Shown here one piece after another: positions 1 through 9,230 of a stretch of DNA of 64,000 nucleotides. Made by a program: the position numbers and the translations under genes. Each line of letters begins with the position of its first letter. Position 1 is the first letter of the stretch. The DNA comes from Geitlerinema sp. S16 (GTDB lineage Bacteria > Cyanobacteriota > Cyanobacteriia > Cyanobacteriales > Geitlerinemataceae), in the NCBI GenBank assembly GCA_011390275.1, contig JAABST010000008.1, positions 1-64,000 of the forward strand. Reading direction: 5' to 3'. The notes under the pieces were generated by a model. That model saw only the letters and a list, made by a program, of their open reading frames with translations. It did not search any database and was not told where the DNA came from.

Positions 1-63
1 AAGTTATACGAACAGTTACGCGACATCGAGACGTTTCAGCCACGCCGGGATCTGCCGCTCTGA
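1..63 (+). CDS. 3' end of an unidentified gene (partial)
   Basis: Frame 1 is open from the window edge to a TGA at 61-63. It gives a 20-residue tail ending ETFQPRRDLPL. The charged composition and the abrupt stop just before non-coding DNA look like a genuine protein C-terminus, but only this tail is visible. The family cannot be named. It could also be a chance open frame. Confidence 0.4.
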   Translation, partial: KLYEQLRDIETFQPRRDLPL

Positions 64-104
64 TCTAGCCTGATTTTTCTGCGGTTGAGGGTTAACCTAA
101 GAGC

Positions 105-178
105 CAGTAGGGTGGGCATTGCCCACCATCACGGATATTGATGCGCGGGCTGATCGTGGTGGGCATTGCCCACCCTAC
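105..178. repeat. Palindromic intergenic repeat, copy A
   Basis: The left arm GTAGGGTGGGCATTGCCC and the right arm GGGCATTGCCCACCCTAC are inverted around a spacer containing ATCACGG. The copy can fold into a long hairpin, and each arm also carries its own small palindrome GGGCATTGCCC. It lies 18 bp beyond the stop codon of the minus-strand gene at 196-570. Six further copies occur in the window. A REP or MITE-like role is inferred. Confidence 0.85.
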
Positions 179-195
179 AAAACTCTTGTTCGCTC

Positions 196-570
196 TTATT
201 CACTCAAATCAAAGGAAATCGCCGACGGGGTTTCAACCTGCTGCGTTTGATAGAGGCGCTGAAGTTGCAGAGCGCGGAAATCCGAGGCTGCGCTTTGGAT
301 TTGAGCCGATTGACTACCAATAAACTCAGACAGGCTACGACCGCCACTAAGATTGGCGCGATGAATTAGCTCCATCATGTCGATATCCGAACCACCCAGG
401 AGGGGATCGCGCTCGTTCCCTTGACGCGCATCATCGAACACATTGGGATTTTGAAAGGTGGTTTGAGCTGAGGCGATCGCGCTGCCTCCCAGCCAAAGGG
501 CGATCGTGCCAGCAATGAGAGCAAGGGAAGCACGGATTTTCGGGGAGCGTGGGCAATGAGTAGAAGTCAT
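196..570 (-). CDS. Small secreted protein of unknown function
   Basis: A 124-residue protein. Residues 12-35 form a Sec signal peptide: basic start, hydrophobic core ASLALIAGTIALWLGG, and an AxA-type cleavage site near SAIASAQ. The mature part of about 88 residues is polar, with DDARQGNERDPLLGGSD and a helical Gln/Ser-rich end. No catalytic motif or known domain is recognised. Export to the periplasm or thylakoid lumen is inferred. Palindromic repeat copy A sits directly downstream. The start is the only ATG before the signal peptide. Confidence 0.65.
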   Translation of the reverse strand: MTSTHCPRSPKIRASLALIAGTIALWLGGSAIASAQTTFQNPNVFDDARQGNERDPLLGGSDIDMMELIHRANLSGGRSLSEFIGSQSAQIQSAASDFRALQLQRLYQTQQVETPSAISFDLSE

Positions 571-718
571 GAGTTGGCGGATGATTTGGGTTAGGATTCG
601 GCTGATAATTCGAGCAAACGGGCGTTAGCGTGTAACGGCTTGATGAGCATGATCGCCACAGGAGAGCCGAAAAGGAGTCGCAATCACGCTCAAAAATAAG
701 GACAGAGTCTAGACGAGA

Positions 719-1585
719 CTAGGCAAAGCGACGGCGTAAGAGCGGCTGCACGATCGCCAAAGATACCGCAGCGAAACCGGCGAGTATCAACAGCGCACCA
801 CCAAAACTGATGTCACCGAAGGGACTAGCCATGACGATCGCCCCAAGCGACCAACTGTCATGGAGATAGAGATAGCGAATCGGCTCGATCGCGTAGCTCA
901 GAGGGTTGAGGCTGGCGACCACTTGCATCCAACTGGGCATAAATGCCAGAGGGGCTAGAGCCGTGCTGGCAAACAGCAGCGGTAAATTCGTGACGAAGAT
1001 GGCGGCGATCAGTTCCACGTGACCGGGCAGCGCAAAGGTCAGCCCGAGGCTCAGACCGGTGACACCCAGCACCAGCAACAGCAAGATCGCCGCGATCATT
1101 AGGAGACCGCCAACGCCGGGTAAACCTGCACCCCAAAAGGCTCCAGCAATCACGATCGTCGCTGCCTGAATCAAACTCAGCGTCACGATAAACAACGCGG
1201 AGGCGGCCACGATCGAATAGCGCGACACCAGCGGCGCTACCAGAAGCCGATTGAGGAAACCAAATTCACGATCAAACATGACCGGCAAACCGGCATTCAG
1301 CGCTCCACCAAAGGCCGTGAACACAATCACACCCGCACCCAAAAATTGTGCGTAGTTTTGACTTTCGCCAAACAAGCCCTGGGGTACATTTTGGAACAGC
1401 GCCCCGAATAGAAACAGCCACATCAACGGCTGAATGATGCCCGCTGCCAGAGTTGATGGACGGCGCTGGAGTTGAATGAACAGGCGTTTTGCCAGCGCAG
1501 TCGTTTCCTGCACAAAGTCTGCAAAATCGCTCGTGTTATGTTGCAGATCTGCCGCAATGGGACGGGACGTAACAGCGCTACTCAT
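719..1585 (-). CDS. ABC-2 type transporter permease (DrrB-like)
   Basis: A 288-residue integral membrane protein of the ABC-2 permease family. A cytoplasmic N-terminus of about 35 residues is followed by six hydrophobic segments, starting near IIQPLMWLFLFGALF. The central part carries MFDREFGFLNRLLVAPL, the conserved cytoplasmic coupling motif of drug- and polysaccharide-export permeases. Such proteins pair with a separate ATPase subunit of DrrA type. No ATPase gene lies next to it, so the partner must be elsewhere. The substrate is unknown. The next gene on the strand, upstream, ends about 95 bp away and is not transport-related. Confidence 0.85.
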   Translation of the reverse strand: MSSAVTSRPIAADLQHNTSDFADFVQETTALAKRLFIQLQRRPSTLAAGIIQPLMWLFLFGALFQNVPQGLFGESQNYAQFLGAGVIVFTAFGGALNAGLPVMFDREFGFLNRLLVAPLVSRYSIVAASALFIVTLSLIQAATIVIAGAFWGAGLPGVGGLLMIAAILLLLVLGVTGLSLGLTFALPGHVELIAAIFVTNLPLLFASTALAPLAFMPSWMQVVASLNPLSYAIEPIRYLYLHDSWSLGAIVMASPFGDISFGGALLILAGFAAVSLAIVQPLLRRRFA

Positions 1586-1680
1586 CGAACTAAAACCTCT
1601 ACAAAACCGTAGAAACTGATCCTACCCGCATTGTAACGGTCTCTTTCGCAGGACGATCAATTTGGCGAAATTGTGCTGCA

Positions 1681-4005
1681 CTATTCCGTTGGTTCAGCGG
1701 CGGGGGCAATGTCGGCGGTGGGCGCTGCGGGCGGCATCATGGGCGGCGGCGCGGGCGGATCAACCGGGTCGGGTGCGATCGGCTCTTTCGTCGGTTCTGC
1801 GGGGGCGATCGGCTCCGGGGTGATCGGTTCTAGATTGGTTGAAGGGGAAGTATTCGGCGTGGGTGTGGTGCTGGGCGCTGTCGCGGGTGCGCCTTGGGAA
1901 GCGTTGGGCTTGGGAGGTGCTTGTCCGCCGGGAGTCTCGGGTGTAGCAGGGTTGCGATCGCGCTGCGGATCGCTGATTGGGCGATTAGATTCTGTACCGT
2001 CCTCGCCTGTTGTCCCTGGATTCGTCCGGCCACCACGTTCACGCACCCAGCGCGTAATCTTATCCTGAGCTTCGCGGTAAAGCGGGCTGTCTTTAGGGAT
2101 ATCGTCGGCGACGTTGATCGCCTCGGTCAGCTTGCCTTCTTTCGCGAGTTTGATTGCCCGTTCGAGAATGGGGCGATCGCGCTCAATGAGTTCGCGCTGG
2201 CCGAGTTCGCGGATGAGCTGACGGGCATCGTCATAGAGGGCGCGTCCTGAGGGGATTTGCTTCAGGAGCGCGATCGCATCGTCGATCTTGCCGTCCACGA
2301 TGAGCTGACGCGCCCGATCGATAATGGGCTGATCTTCGACGGCCTCGATCTGGCTCTGACACCAGGCGATCAGGGCTTCTGCATCCACCCACGATCCCCG
2401 ATCTCGCGATAATTTTTCGGCTTGGGCGATCGCCGCTTTGTAGCCGTCGATCGTATTCAAACGCGCCAGAGCGCGGGCGCGTTCAATCAGCGGCTTATCT
2501 TCAATCCGTTCCAGTTCTCGCTTCCAGCCCGAAACAAGGGTTTGGGCGTAGATCCGACCGGGGCGATCGCGTTCAATTTCCTCAGCTTGGGCGATCGCCA
2601 GCTTAAACGAAACCGGCTGACCGAGACTGGCGACCCCGGTGGCGATTTGAAGTTGCAGTAAATCTTCGAGATAGAGTTTCCAGGGTGATAAGAGCGCCTG
2701 AGAAGATCGGTACAGCGGATGTTTGGGGGACATCTCTGCCGTCACGGATTGGGCATCCATGATGAGCAATATTTGCTCATTGAGAGGAATCGAGAGGGGC
2801 GAGAAATCGCGTCCGATCATCAATTCCGCCTGGGAGAGCGCCACGAGATCGCGGGCTCGTGGGTATAACTCCGCTTCCTGGGGGATGATTTTGGCCGCTG
2901 CGAGGGCTTCTTCGATTCGATCTTCGCGTTTCCGCCCGATCGCCCACGCCAGCAATTTCTTGCTCCATTCGTTGATCTCCGGCGTGCTGGCAGCACGGGC
3001 ATAGGTATCGCGATCCACCTGGCCGATCGACTCTAAAGCGCTGTAGACCGCTTGGGGATCGTCATTGGCCTCCTTGACGAGTTGCTTCGCTTGCTTCAGC
3101 TTGCGGCGTCCCTCTTTCTCAGCGGCAATGCGGGTGGTTGCATCTTTGTAGCGCACCTCAGACCAGTAGTAATCGGTCATAAAAGCGAGCTGGTCAGCTT
3201 GGTACTCCGCTTCACCCCAGTTCTGACTTTTGAGCGCCGCTAACACACGGTCAAAAATCGCCGATCCCTCGCGCCAGCTTTGCTCCCACTGCAACCGTAA
3301 ATCCTGAGCGATCGCGTAGCTTGGACTATCATTCGGAATCCGATCGAGCAGATCGATCGCCCGGTCAAGCTGACCCGAATCAGCGGCTTGGTTGGCAATA
3401 TCCACAATTTCGGCTGACCAACGCTCAATCAAGTGTTCGCCCTCGCGCTGGAGCGGGTGATCCTCTGGCCAACTGGTCACGAGGTTGATCGCCCGTTCGA
3501 TGTCGCGCAGCTCGCCCGACTCCGCCTGCACTTGGGCGCATTGCAGCCGCTCGCGATCGGACACCAGCATTTCCGGGCGATCGCATTCCGGCACGGGCGG
3601 CATCGAGAAGAGCCACGCCAACGCACCCACCGCCGTAAAGCCAACCCCCAGCAGCATCGCCAGCCAAAACAGCGGCCAGCCCCACATTGCGTTCATCGCC
3701 CGCTTGGAGCTGTCGAGTACGGAGTTAATCTGGCTGTGCGTCCGTGTCGATCGAGTATTGCGGGTCGGCGCTGCGGGACGAGCGACCAGGTGGTCTGAAT
3801 CGACACGGGAAATTTTCGCGACGGGTGAGTCGGCGATCGGTGCGATCGGTTTCACGGCTTGAGGTTTCACGGCCTGAGGTTTCACGGCCTGAGGTTTCAC
3901 GGCCTTAAGCTTCGCGGCCTGAGATTTCGCCGCATCCGATTTCTTTGGCGGCGGTATCTGGCGCTTAGGATCGGGGGATTTTGGCGTATCGATCGATTTC
4001 GTCAT
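1681..4005 (-). CDS. Large membrane-anchored helical-repeat protein
   Basis: 774 residues with unusual organisation. Residues 1-90 are Lys/Pro/Ala-rich and contain four tandem copies of a KPQAV pentapeptide. A single membrane helix lies near residues 110-135 (WLAMLLGVGFTAVGALAWLF). About 450 residues of degenerate helical repeats follow, with units such as AIALLKQIPSGRALYDDA and AINVADDIPKDSPLYREA that resemble TPR-like hairpins. The last 120 residues are a disordered Pro/Thr/Ala-rich tail. This suggests a cytoplasmic basic tail, one span, and a large extracytoplasmic scaffold. No enzyme motif is seen. The repeats suggest protein-protein binding, but the function is unknown. Confidence 0.75.
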   Translation of the reverse strand: MTKSIDTPKSPDPKRQIPPPKKSDAAKSQAAKLKAVKPQAVKPQAVKPQAVKPIAPIADSPVAKISRVDSDHLVARPAAPTRNTRSTRTHSQINSVLDSSKRAMNAMWGWPLFWLAMLLGVGFTAVGALAWLFSMPPVPECDRPEMLVSDRERLQCAQVQAESGELRDIERAINLVTSWPEDHPLQREGEHLIERWSAEIVDIANQAADSGQLDRAIDLLDRIPNDSPSYAIAQDLRLQWEQSWREGSAIFDRVLAALKSQNWGEAEYQADQLAFMTDYYWSEVRYKDATTRIAAEKEGRRKLKQAKQLVKEANDDPQAVYSALESIGQVDRDTYARAASTPEINEWSKKLLAWAIGRKREDRIEEALAAAKIIPQEAELYPRARDLVALSQAELMIGRDFSPLSIPLNEQILLIMDAQSVTAEMSPKHPLYRSSQALLSPWKLYLEDLLQLQIATGVASLGQPVSFKLAIAQAEEIERDRPGRIYAQTLVSGWKRELERIEDKPLIERARALARLNTIDGYKAAIAQAEKLSRDRGSWVDAEALIAWCQSQIEAVEDQPIIDRARQLIVDGKIDDAIALLKQIPSGRALYDDARQLIRELGQRELIERDRPILERAIKLAKEGKLTEAINVADDIPKDSPLYREAQDKITRWVRERGGRTNPGTTGEDGTESNRPISDPQRDRNPATPETPGGQAPPKPNASQGAPATAPSTTPTPNTSPSTNLEPITPEPIAPAEPTKEPIAPDPVDPPAPPPMMPPAAPTADIAPAAEPTE
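3850..3907. repeat. 15-bp tandem repeat encoding KPQAV pentapeptides
   Basis: The unit GAGGTTTCACGGCCT and close variants are repeated about four times inside the gene at 1681-4005. They encode consecutive KPQAV-like pentapeptides near its N-terminus. An intact multiple of three keeps the frame, so copy number can change by slippage without disrupting the gene. Confidence 0.85.
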
Positions 4006-4337
4006 GGCAAAGCGCTGGGTCGGAAGAGCAAAAGACGAACGCTAAACGGTGTAGATTGCAGACCGAGGACTCATCACCCGCAGATAAAGCAGAAGAGAGT
4101 ATCGTTGCGTGCGAATGTCATGGCGGAGAATTGGGCGAGAACGATCGCTATTAACCCCTAAATTACACGAATAGCAGAGTTGACAGCGTAGCAAGTCGAA
4201 TCATCTTACGTCATGATTCTGGCAGATTCCAGCCATTTCCGAAGTCAGAAATGTAACAGGTGCGAGGCTTTATTTCGGTTCTGACACCACAATTCGACCC
4301 GTTTTTGTACGGAGTTGATCCTAACGTTCAACCTCGG

Positions 4338-5867
4338 ATGACCCTCATGAATTCTACCGATCGCACGATCATCTTTACCCGCTATCCCCAACCCGGACAC
4401 ACGAAAACGCGCCTAATCCCTGGAGTGGGATCGCGGGGGGCAGCTCTGTTGCAGCGTTGGATGACGGAACTGATGATCGATCGGGCGATCGAGTGGCAGC
4501 GTCGCGCAAATCCTGCGGGTCTTGATGGTCTTCTGGATGACGATCGCGATCCAGATCAAACCTGTTCATCAACCATTCAAACAACCCAATCGACGCTTAA
4601 ATCAACGGCAACATCGGCGGCAACATCAACTAAGACAGCGACAATCAACCGACAAATCGAGGTCTGTTTTAGTGGCGGAACAGAGCGCACGATGCGCCAC
4701 TGGCTCGGGAATGTTCAGGGCGATCGCCAATCGGATCATCAATATCGCTATCACCCACAGGCCAGCGGCGATTTAGGCGATCGCATGGCGCAGGCATTGG
4801 CGAGGGCTTGGACGGACGGGGTCGATCGCGCCGTGATTGTGGGGATCGATTGCCCATGTGTGACGGTGCAGGATTTCGATCGCGCCTTTGCCGCACTCGA
4901 TCGCGCCGATCTCGTCCTCGGTGCAGCGCGAGACGGTGGCTATTACCTCATCGGCGCAACCCGTCCGCACGAGCCGCAAACCGCCGAAACCCTGGCTCAG
5001 ATTTTATTTGGCGATATTCCCTGGAGTACCGATCGCGTTTTCGCTCTCACCGTCGCCGCTGCCCAGCGTCACGATTTGCGCATGGCAACTCTGACCACCT
5101 ACGACGATATTGATCATCCCGAAGATGTGCCGCTGCTCCAACGCGCGACCACCTGGGAACAGCAGCGCATCAGCGCGATCGTCCCCACCTATAACGAAGC
5201 GGAACAGATCGCCGCGACCCTGCACCGTCTCGCCACCGCTCGCAACCTCGAAATCATCTTAACCGACGGGGGCAGCACCGACGAGACGATCGCGATCGCC
5301 CGATCGCTCTCGCTCCCCTGCCCGCTGCACATCAACGTGACCCCAGGGGGCGGACGCGCCCGCCAGTGTAACGCTGCGGCTCAACAGGCGACCGGCGACA
5401 TTTTGCTCTTTGTTCATGCCGACACGCGGCTTCCGCCCCACTTTGATGTGTTTTTGCGGGGGGCGCTGCACGGTTCGAGTCGGCGATCGGCGGCGATCGC
5501 AGGAGCGTTCGAGCTGCGCACGGATAGCGATCAGCCGGGGATGCGCCTGATTGAGCGGTGGGCGAATTGGCGATCGCGTCGGCTGTCGTTGCCCTACGGC
5601 GATCAGGCAATCTTTCTCGCGGCGTCTACGTTTCGTGACGGTGGCGGTTTTCCTGAGCTGCCGATTATGGATGACTACGCGCTGGTGCGACAGTTGGCCA
5701 AACACGGCACGATCGCGACCCTGCCGCTGGCGGTGACCACCTCGGCGCGACGCTGGGAACGGCTCGGCCTTTGGAAAACCACAGCGATCAATCAGGCGAT
5801 CGTCATCGCCTATGAGTTGGGCATCTCGCCCGATCGTCTCGTCCGTTGGTATCGCCGCCAAACCTAA
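4338..5867 (+). CDS. Fused TIGR04282/TIGR04283 family glycosyltransferase
   Basis: Two GT-A-fold halves lie in one chain of about 509 residues. The first half (to about residue 265) begins TIIFTRYPQPGHTKTRLIP and has VIVGIDCPCV and LGAARDGGYYLIGA, as in the TIGR04282 (DUF2064) nucleotidyltransferase-like family. The second half starts at RISAIVPTYNEAEQIAAT and has LTDGGSTDET and LLFVHADTRLPP, typical of TIGR04283 family-2 glycosyltransferases. Fused or adjacent pairs of these two occur in cyanobacteria. A Thr/Ser/Gln-rich low-complexity insert (about residues 75-105) interrupts the first domain. ATG 4338 is preferred, with ATG 4347 as alternative, because a longer GTG start at 4260 adds a non-conserved leader. 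The acceptor substrate is unknown. Confidence 0.85.
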   Translation: MTLMNSTDRTIIFTRYPQPGHTKTRLIPGVGSRGAALLQRWMTELMIDRAIEWQRRANPAGLDGLLDDDRDPDQTCSSTIQTTQSTLKSTATSAATSTKTATINRQIEVCFSGGTERTMRHWLGNVQGDRQSDHQYRYHPQASGDLGDRMAQALARAWTDGVDRAVIVGIDCPCVTVQDFDRAFAALDRADLVLGAARDGGYYLIGATRPHEPQTAETLAQILFGDIPWSTDRVFALTVAAAQRHDLRMATLTTYDDIDHPEDVPLLQRATTWEQQRISAIVPTYNEAEQIAATLHRLATARNLEIILTDGGSTDETIAIARSLSLPCPLHINVTPGGGRARQCNAAAQQATGDILLFVHADTRLPPHFDVFLRGALHGSSRRSAAIAGAFELRTDSDQPGMRLIERWANWRSRRLSLPYGDQAIFLAASTFRDGGGFPELPIMDDYALVRQLAKHGTIATLPLAVTTSARRWERLGLWKTTAINQAIVIAYELGISPDRLVRWYRRQT

Positions 5868-5887
5868 GGAGCGGCCAACGCTTGACG

Positions 5888-6601
5888 TTACCGCGATCGC
5901 AAATCCAGATCGAAATCGTCACCCATCGCCGTCGATCGCGATCGTTGCGAATTCGCATCACCCTGACTCTCATTCAACGCAAAACTCGGCAAGCTAGGCA
6001 GTGCAGCTTGGCCGTCTTCAGCGGCAGAAAATGCGGGAAGGTCAACGCCTTCGGGTGTACCCGCTTTTATGCGTTGCGCGAGACGGTAGTTCACGCTCTG
6101 GAGTTCGGCATGGAGCTGGCGGTTTTCGCGCTGAAGCTGGGCGACGCGCTCCTCGACGGGCTGGAGACGCTCGGAAAATTTTTCCTTATAAATTTCGGGC
6201 AGTTCTTGCACCACGCGCTCCAGGGTTGAGGCGCGATCGGTGAGTTCCTGCACCGCCTGACGCTGGGCGTATAGTTCGGTATCGCGCTGGTCGATTTGCG
6301 CTTGGTAAAACTCGACTTGCTTTTCGACTTCTTCGAGCTGTGTCCGCAACATTTGCACGTGCTTTTGCTGACCGCTGGATAAATCCGCCGACGGTGCAAT
6401 TTTCGCGTTGCCTTCCACGAGACGAAACAGCTCTTGCGAGAGCTGCTCGACCAGGCGATCGCGCATATCGATTTCTTCTTTGAGCCGACCGATTTCGGCC
6501 TGAAACTGTTGTGGAGAGAGTGAGTCGGGCGTATTCACAGAACAGACCTCCGAGGCGCAGACGGCAGACGGCTTAGCAGCGATCGTGACGGGATGGGTCA
6601 C
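5888..6601 (-). CDS. Coiled-coil protein of unknown function
   Basis: A 237-residue soluble protein dominated by a long heptad-patterned region at about residues 28-165. It runs from FQAEIGRLKEEIDMRDRL through VAQLQRENRQLHAELQSV and predicts a parallel coiled coil. The N-terminal 25 residues and the C-terminal Ser/Asp-rich tail look disordered. No enzymatic motif is visible. It converges with the glycosyltransferase gene (20 bp between stops) and is divergent from tmk. A structural or scaffold role is the most that can be inferred. Confidence 0.7.
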   Translation of the reverse strand: MTHPVTIAAKPSAVCASEVCSVNTPDSLSPQQFQAEIGRLKEEIDMRDRLVEQLSQELFRLVEGNAKIAPSADLSSGQQKHVQMLRTQLEEVEKQVEFYQAQIDQRDTELYAQRQAVQELTDRASTLERVVQELPEIYKEKFSERLQPVEERVAQLQRENRQLHAELQSVNYRLAQRIKAGTPEGVDLPAFSAAEDGQAALPSLPSFALNESQGDANSQRSRSTAMGDDFDLDLRSR

Positions 6602-6718
6602 ACGTTAGCAGGTATTGTTACCGATGGTCAGTCCGACTACCGAGTTAGACAATAGTTTATAGGGACATTGCACTGCTAATTACAGAATCATAATGTAGCA
6701 TCTGGCCATTCTGGCATT

Positions 6719-7468
6719 GTGTCGGTGGTGCTACGTCGCTATGGACGAGTCCGATCCATCCAATTCTTCCGTCAATTTTTAGCACTCATTTTGTTAACGT
6801 CTTCTAATAATTCTCACTATCCCGGACTATTCATCGTCTTCGAGGGCGTTGAAGGGAGCGGCAAAACGACCCAAATTGATCGGCTGGAGGACTGGCTACC
6901 GACGGTGCAGCCTGCGCCCGTCGTCCGCACGCGCGAACCGGGCGGGACGGAGCTAGGAACCCAGGTTCGATCGCTCTTGCTCGATGCCGAAAGCCGCGAC
7001 CCGATCGTCGATCGCGCCGAGTTGCTCCTATTTGCAGCCGATCGCGCCCAGCATGTGGAACAGTTAATCCGCCCAAAGCTGGACACCGGATCGATCGTGC
7101 TGTGCGATCGATTCACAACGTCAACGATTGCCTATCAAGGATACGGGCGTGGACTCGATGTGGGCATGATTCAAAATTTGAACGCGATCGCGACGGCGGG
7201 CATTACGCCGGATCTGACGATTTGGCTGGATCTTGATCCGGCGGTGGGGTTACGGCGAGCGCACGATCGCGGCGTGATCAATCGGATGGATGGCGAAAGT
7301 TTGGAGTTTCATCGGCGGGTGCGCCAGGGATATTGTGCGGTGGCGGCAGAGTTGGCGCAGCGGGGCGATCGGCTGTGGCGGATTGATGCGAGCGCAACGG
7401 TGGATGCGATTACGCGCGATCTTCAGGCGGTGATTCTGCGGCTGGTCAATCAAAAGCAGAATCTCTAA
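6719..7468 (+). CDS. tmk: Thymidylate kinase
   Basis: Phosphorylates dTMP to dTDP with ATP, an essential step of dTTP synthesis. The P-loop FEGVEGSGKTTQ, the dTMP-binding TREPGGTELG, and DRFTTSTIAYQGYGRGLD with the DR(Y/F) motif are all present. The lid region follows WLDLDPAVGL. The GTG at 6719 gives 249 residues, about 35 more than typical, and the extra N-terminus (MSVVLRRYGR...) is not conserved. A TTG at 6791 would give a family-like 225 residues, so the start is uncertain. The gene converges on a DUF3531 gene, with repeat copy B between the stops. Confidence 0.95.
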   Translation: MSVVLRRYGRVRSIQFFRQFLALILLTSSNNSHYPGLFIVFEGVEGSGKTTQIDRLEDWLPTVQPAPVVRTREPGGTELGTQVRSLLLDAESRDPIVDRAELLLFAADRAQHVEQLIRPKLDTGSIVLCDRFTTSTIAYQGYGRGLDVGMIQNLNAIATAGITPDLTIWLDLDPAVGLRRAHDRGVINRMDGESLEFHRRVRQGYCAVAAELAQRGDRLWRIDASATVDAITRDLQAVILRLVNQKQNL

Positions 7469-7472
7469 TACC

Positions 7473-7563
7473 AGTAGGGTAGGCACTGCCCACCACAATC
7501 AACCTGCCCACCACAATCAACCAGCAAGTAAACATCCGTCATGGTGGGCAATGCCCACCCTAC
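7473..7563. repeat. Palindromic intergenic repeat, copy B
   Basis: Starts GTAGGGTAGGCACTGCCC five bases after the tmk stop and ends GGGCAATGCCCACCCTAC eleven bases before the stop of the convergent DUF3531 gene. It fills the intergenic space almost completely. A short internal direct duplication (TGCCCACCACAATCAAC, twice) makes this the longest copy. It may act as a bidirectional terminator or mRNA-end stabiliser by position, which is inferred. Confidence 0.85.
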
Positions 7564-7573
7564 CCAACTCATG

Positions 7574-8026
7574 TTAGTTAAACTCCGCAAAATCATCCAT
7601 TTTATGCTCATCCGGAATCGGCCAATCGGGATGCTCGCCGCCGATCGTCAAACTGAGGATCGGCACAAAATCCTTGCTGAGTTGACGCATCGCATTGACC
7701 AAAATATCGATCGCGATCGCGTCACTCGTCCCCAGGTCAAGCCAGCAGCGCCCGAGGGTTCCCTCATATTCGATCTCGCCCATATTGTGCATCAACGCCA
7801 TCAGGCTATCTTCGGCAATATCGGCGTTGTAATCCATATTGCTGATTTCGAGACCCTCATCTTGAACCTGCAAATTCTCAGCATTAAATCCGCCCAGCTT
7901 CCCCAGGAAAAACCACGAATCGAACAGCTCCTCGATATACTGCTGCTCCGTCGCCGAAGGAATATTCTCTAGCTCAAACCAAAACCAGACATTAAACGGG
8001 TTGAATTCGCGAAACTGAACATCCAT
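7574..8026 (-). CDS. DUF3531 family protein
   Basis: 150 residues, beginning MDVQFREFNPFNVWFWFE, with an acidic middle (LEISNMDYNADIAEDSL) and a C-terminal GGEHPDWPIPDEH. This matches the DUF3531 family of cyanobacteria and plastids as I recall it, and the whole family length is present. There is no signal peptide or membrane segment, so it is probably cytosolic. The biochemical role of the family is not established. It is transcribed alone, converging with tmk. Confidence 0.8.
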   Translation of the reverse strand: MDVQFREFNPFNVWFWFELENIPSATEQQYIEELFDSWFFLGKLGGFNAENLQVQDEGLEISNMDYNADIAEDSLMALMHNMGEIEYEGTLGRCWLDLGTSDAIAIDILVNAMRQLSKDFVPILSLTIGGEHPDWPIPDEHKMDDFAEFN

Positions 8027-8192
8027 AAACTCGATCGGACTCGCTGAGAAAAACTGGACTAAACAAACGGGATGGAAGATATAACTTTTGGATCATCCCC
8101 GATCGGTATATTGATTGATTTGTGGATCAAATGACCGAAGATGATTCCGCAAACGTCGAGCTGATCAAACCGGTAACGGCGTATCACACGGT

Positions 8193-9179
8193 TTACAGAC
8201 AGGCATCCGGTAAATTGACATCTACCGTAGCACCATCGCGCACCGCCCGTTCTGCCGCCTTGCGTCGCTCACGACAGATTTGAGACACCGTTGTCGGTAG
8301 TAGCCGATCGTTCTCTTCCAAAGCCTCATCGAACCACTGCACACTGATGGCGTAGTCGCGCTGCTCCACGAAAATCTGCGCCTTGAGATATTCCAGCTCA
8401 GGATTGCCTTGCGCTGCTGCGATCGCCCGATCGATCGCCGCCATCGCATCCTCCGGACGATCCAAATCGCGATACCCCACCGCCACACCCCGCAGCGATA
8501 CGTAGTCTGGGCCGCCGTACTGTTCCAGCCGCTCCAGCGCCGGGGTCACATTGGCAAACGGCAACGCCACCGCCAGCATCAAATCCATGTAGCCCTTGAT
8601 CGCGTTCAGCTCCGGATCGGAGGCATCTTTAATACTGGCCAAATCTAGATGATCAAAGGTTTGCTGCAACTTGGACAGAGCCGCAGGCATTCCGCGTAAT
8701 GCGCCTTCCGCCAGAAAAATATCGGCGGCTTCTAAAAAGTAGCCGACGGCCATGTAGAGATTGCCGCGCAGGGGATCGGTGTCGGTGCTGACGAGGGCGG
8801 CTCCGGTTTCGCGGGTGCGGCTGGCATTGGTGCGGAAGCTCGCGGGCAGATCGTCGCCCCCGGCTTCGAGGTAGTCGATCGCGGCCAGCATGGCATAGAC
8901 CAGCGGCTCGTCCGGCGCTTGGCGGACGGCATTATCCAGGGCATTTTTCGCGGCGGGATAGTCGGCCTCTTTAAACATCGCCTCGAAGGCTTCGACGGTT
9001 TTGTCGTCCAGGTCGCGCGGATTGCGATCGCGGAACGGGTCAGCGGCCAGAGCAGGGGCGATCGTGCTGGTTATGGCAAGGCCGAGGGTTGCCAGTGCGG
9101 TGATGGCGGATTGAGCTGAACGTTGAGTGATTGATCGAGCAAGATCAGACACCCAGGCGCGAATTGTATCTCTCTGCAT
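8193..9179 (-). CDS. Exported TPR-type protein
   Basis: 328 residues with a Sec signal peptide: ITALATLGLAITSTIAPALAA, cleavage predicted after ALA near residue 46. The mature part contains tetratricopeptide-like helical pairs. FEAMFKEADYPAAKNALDNA and the C-terminal YRDLDRPEDAMAAIDRAI and IFVEQRDYAISVQWFDEAL show the TPR spacing. TPR folds bind partner proteins. The location would be periplasm or thylakoid lumen. It lies 51 bp downstream of the start of the large glycosyltransferase gene on the same strand, so co-transcription is possible. No specific partner can be named. Confidence 0.75.
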   Translation of the reverse strand: MQRDTIRAWVSDLARSITQRSAQSAITALATLGLAITSTIAPALAADPFRDRNPRDLDDKTVEAFEAMFKEADYPAAKNALDNAVRQAPDEPLVYAMLAAIDYLEAGGDDLPASFRTNASRTRETGAALVSTDTDPLRGNLYMAVGYFLEAADIFLAEGALRGMPAALSKLQQTFDHLDLASIKDASDPELNAIKGYMDLMLAVALPFANVTPALERLEQYGGPDYVSLRGVAVGYRDLDRPEDAMAAIDRAIAAAQGNPELEYLKAQIFVEQRDYAISVQWFDEALEENDRLLPTTVSQICRERRKAAERAVRDGATVDVNLPDACL

Positions 9180-9230
9180 GATTGATAAATCTCTTGATTA
9201 ACCTTGGAATCGGGGACGGATGAGGCACGT

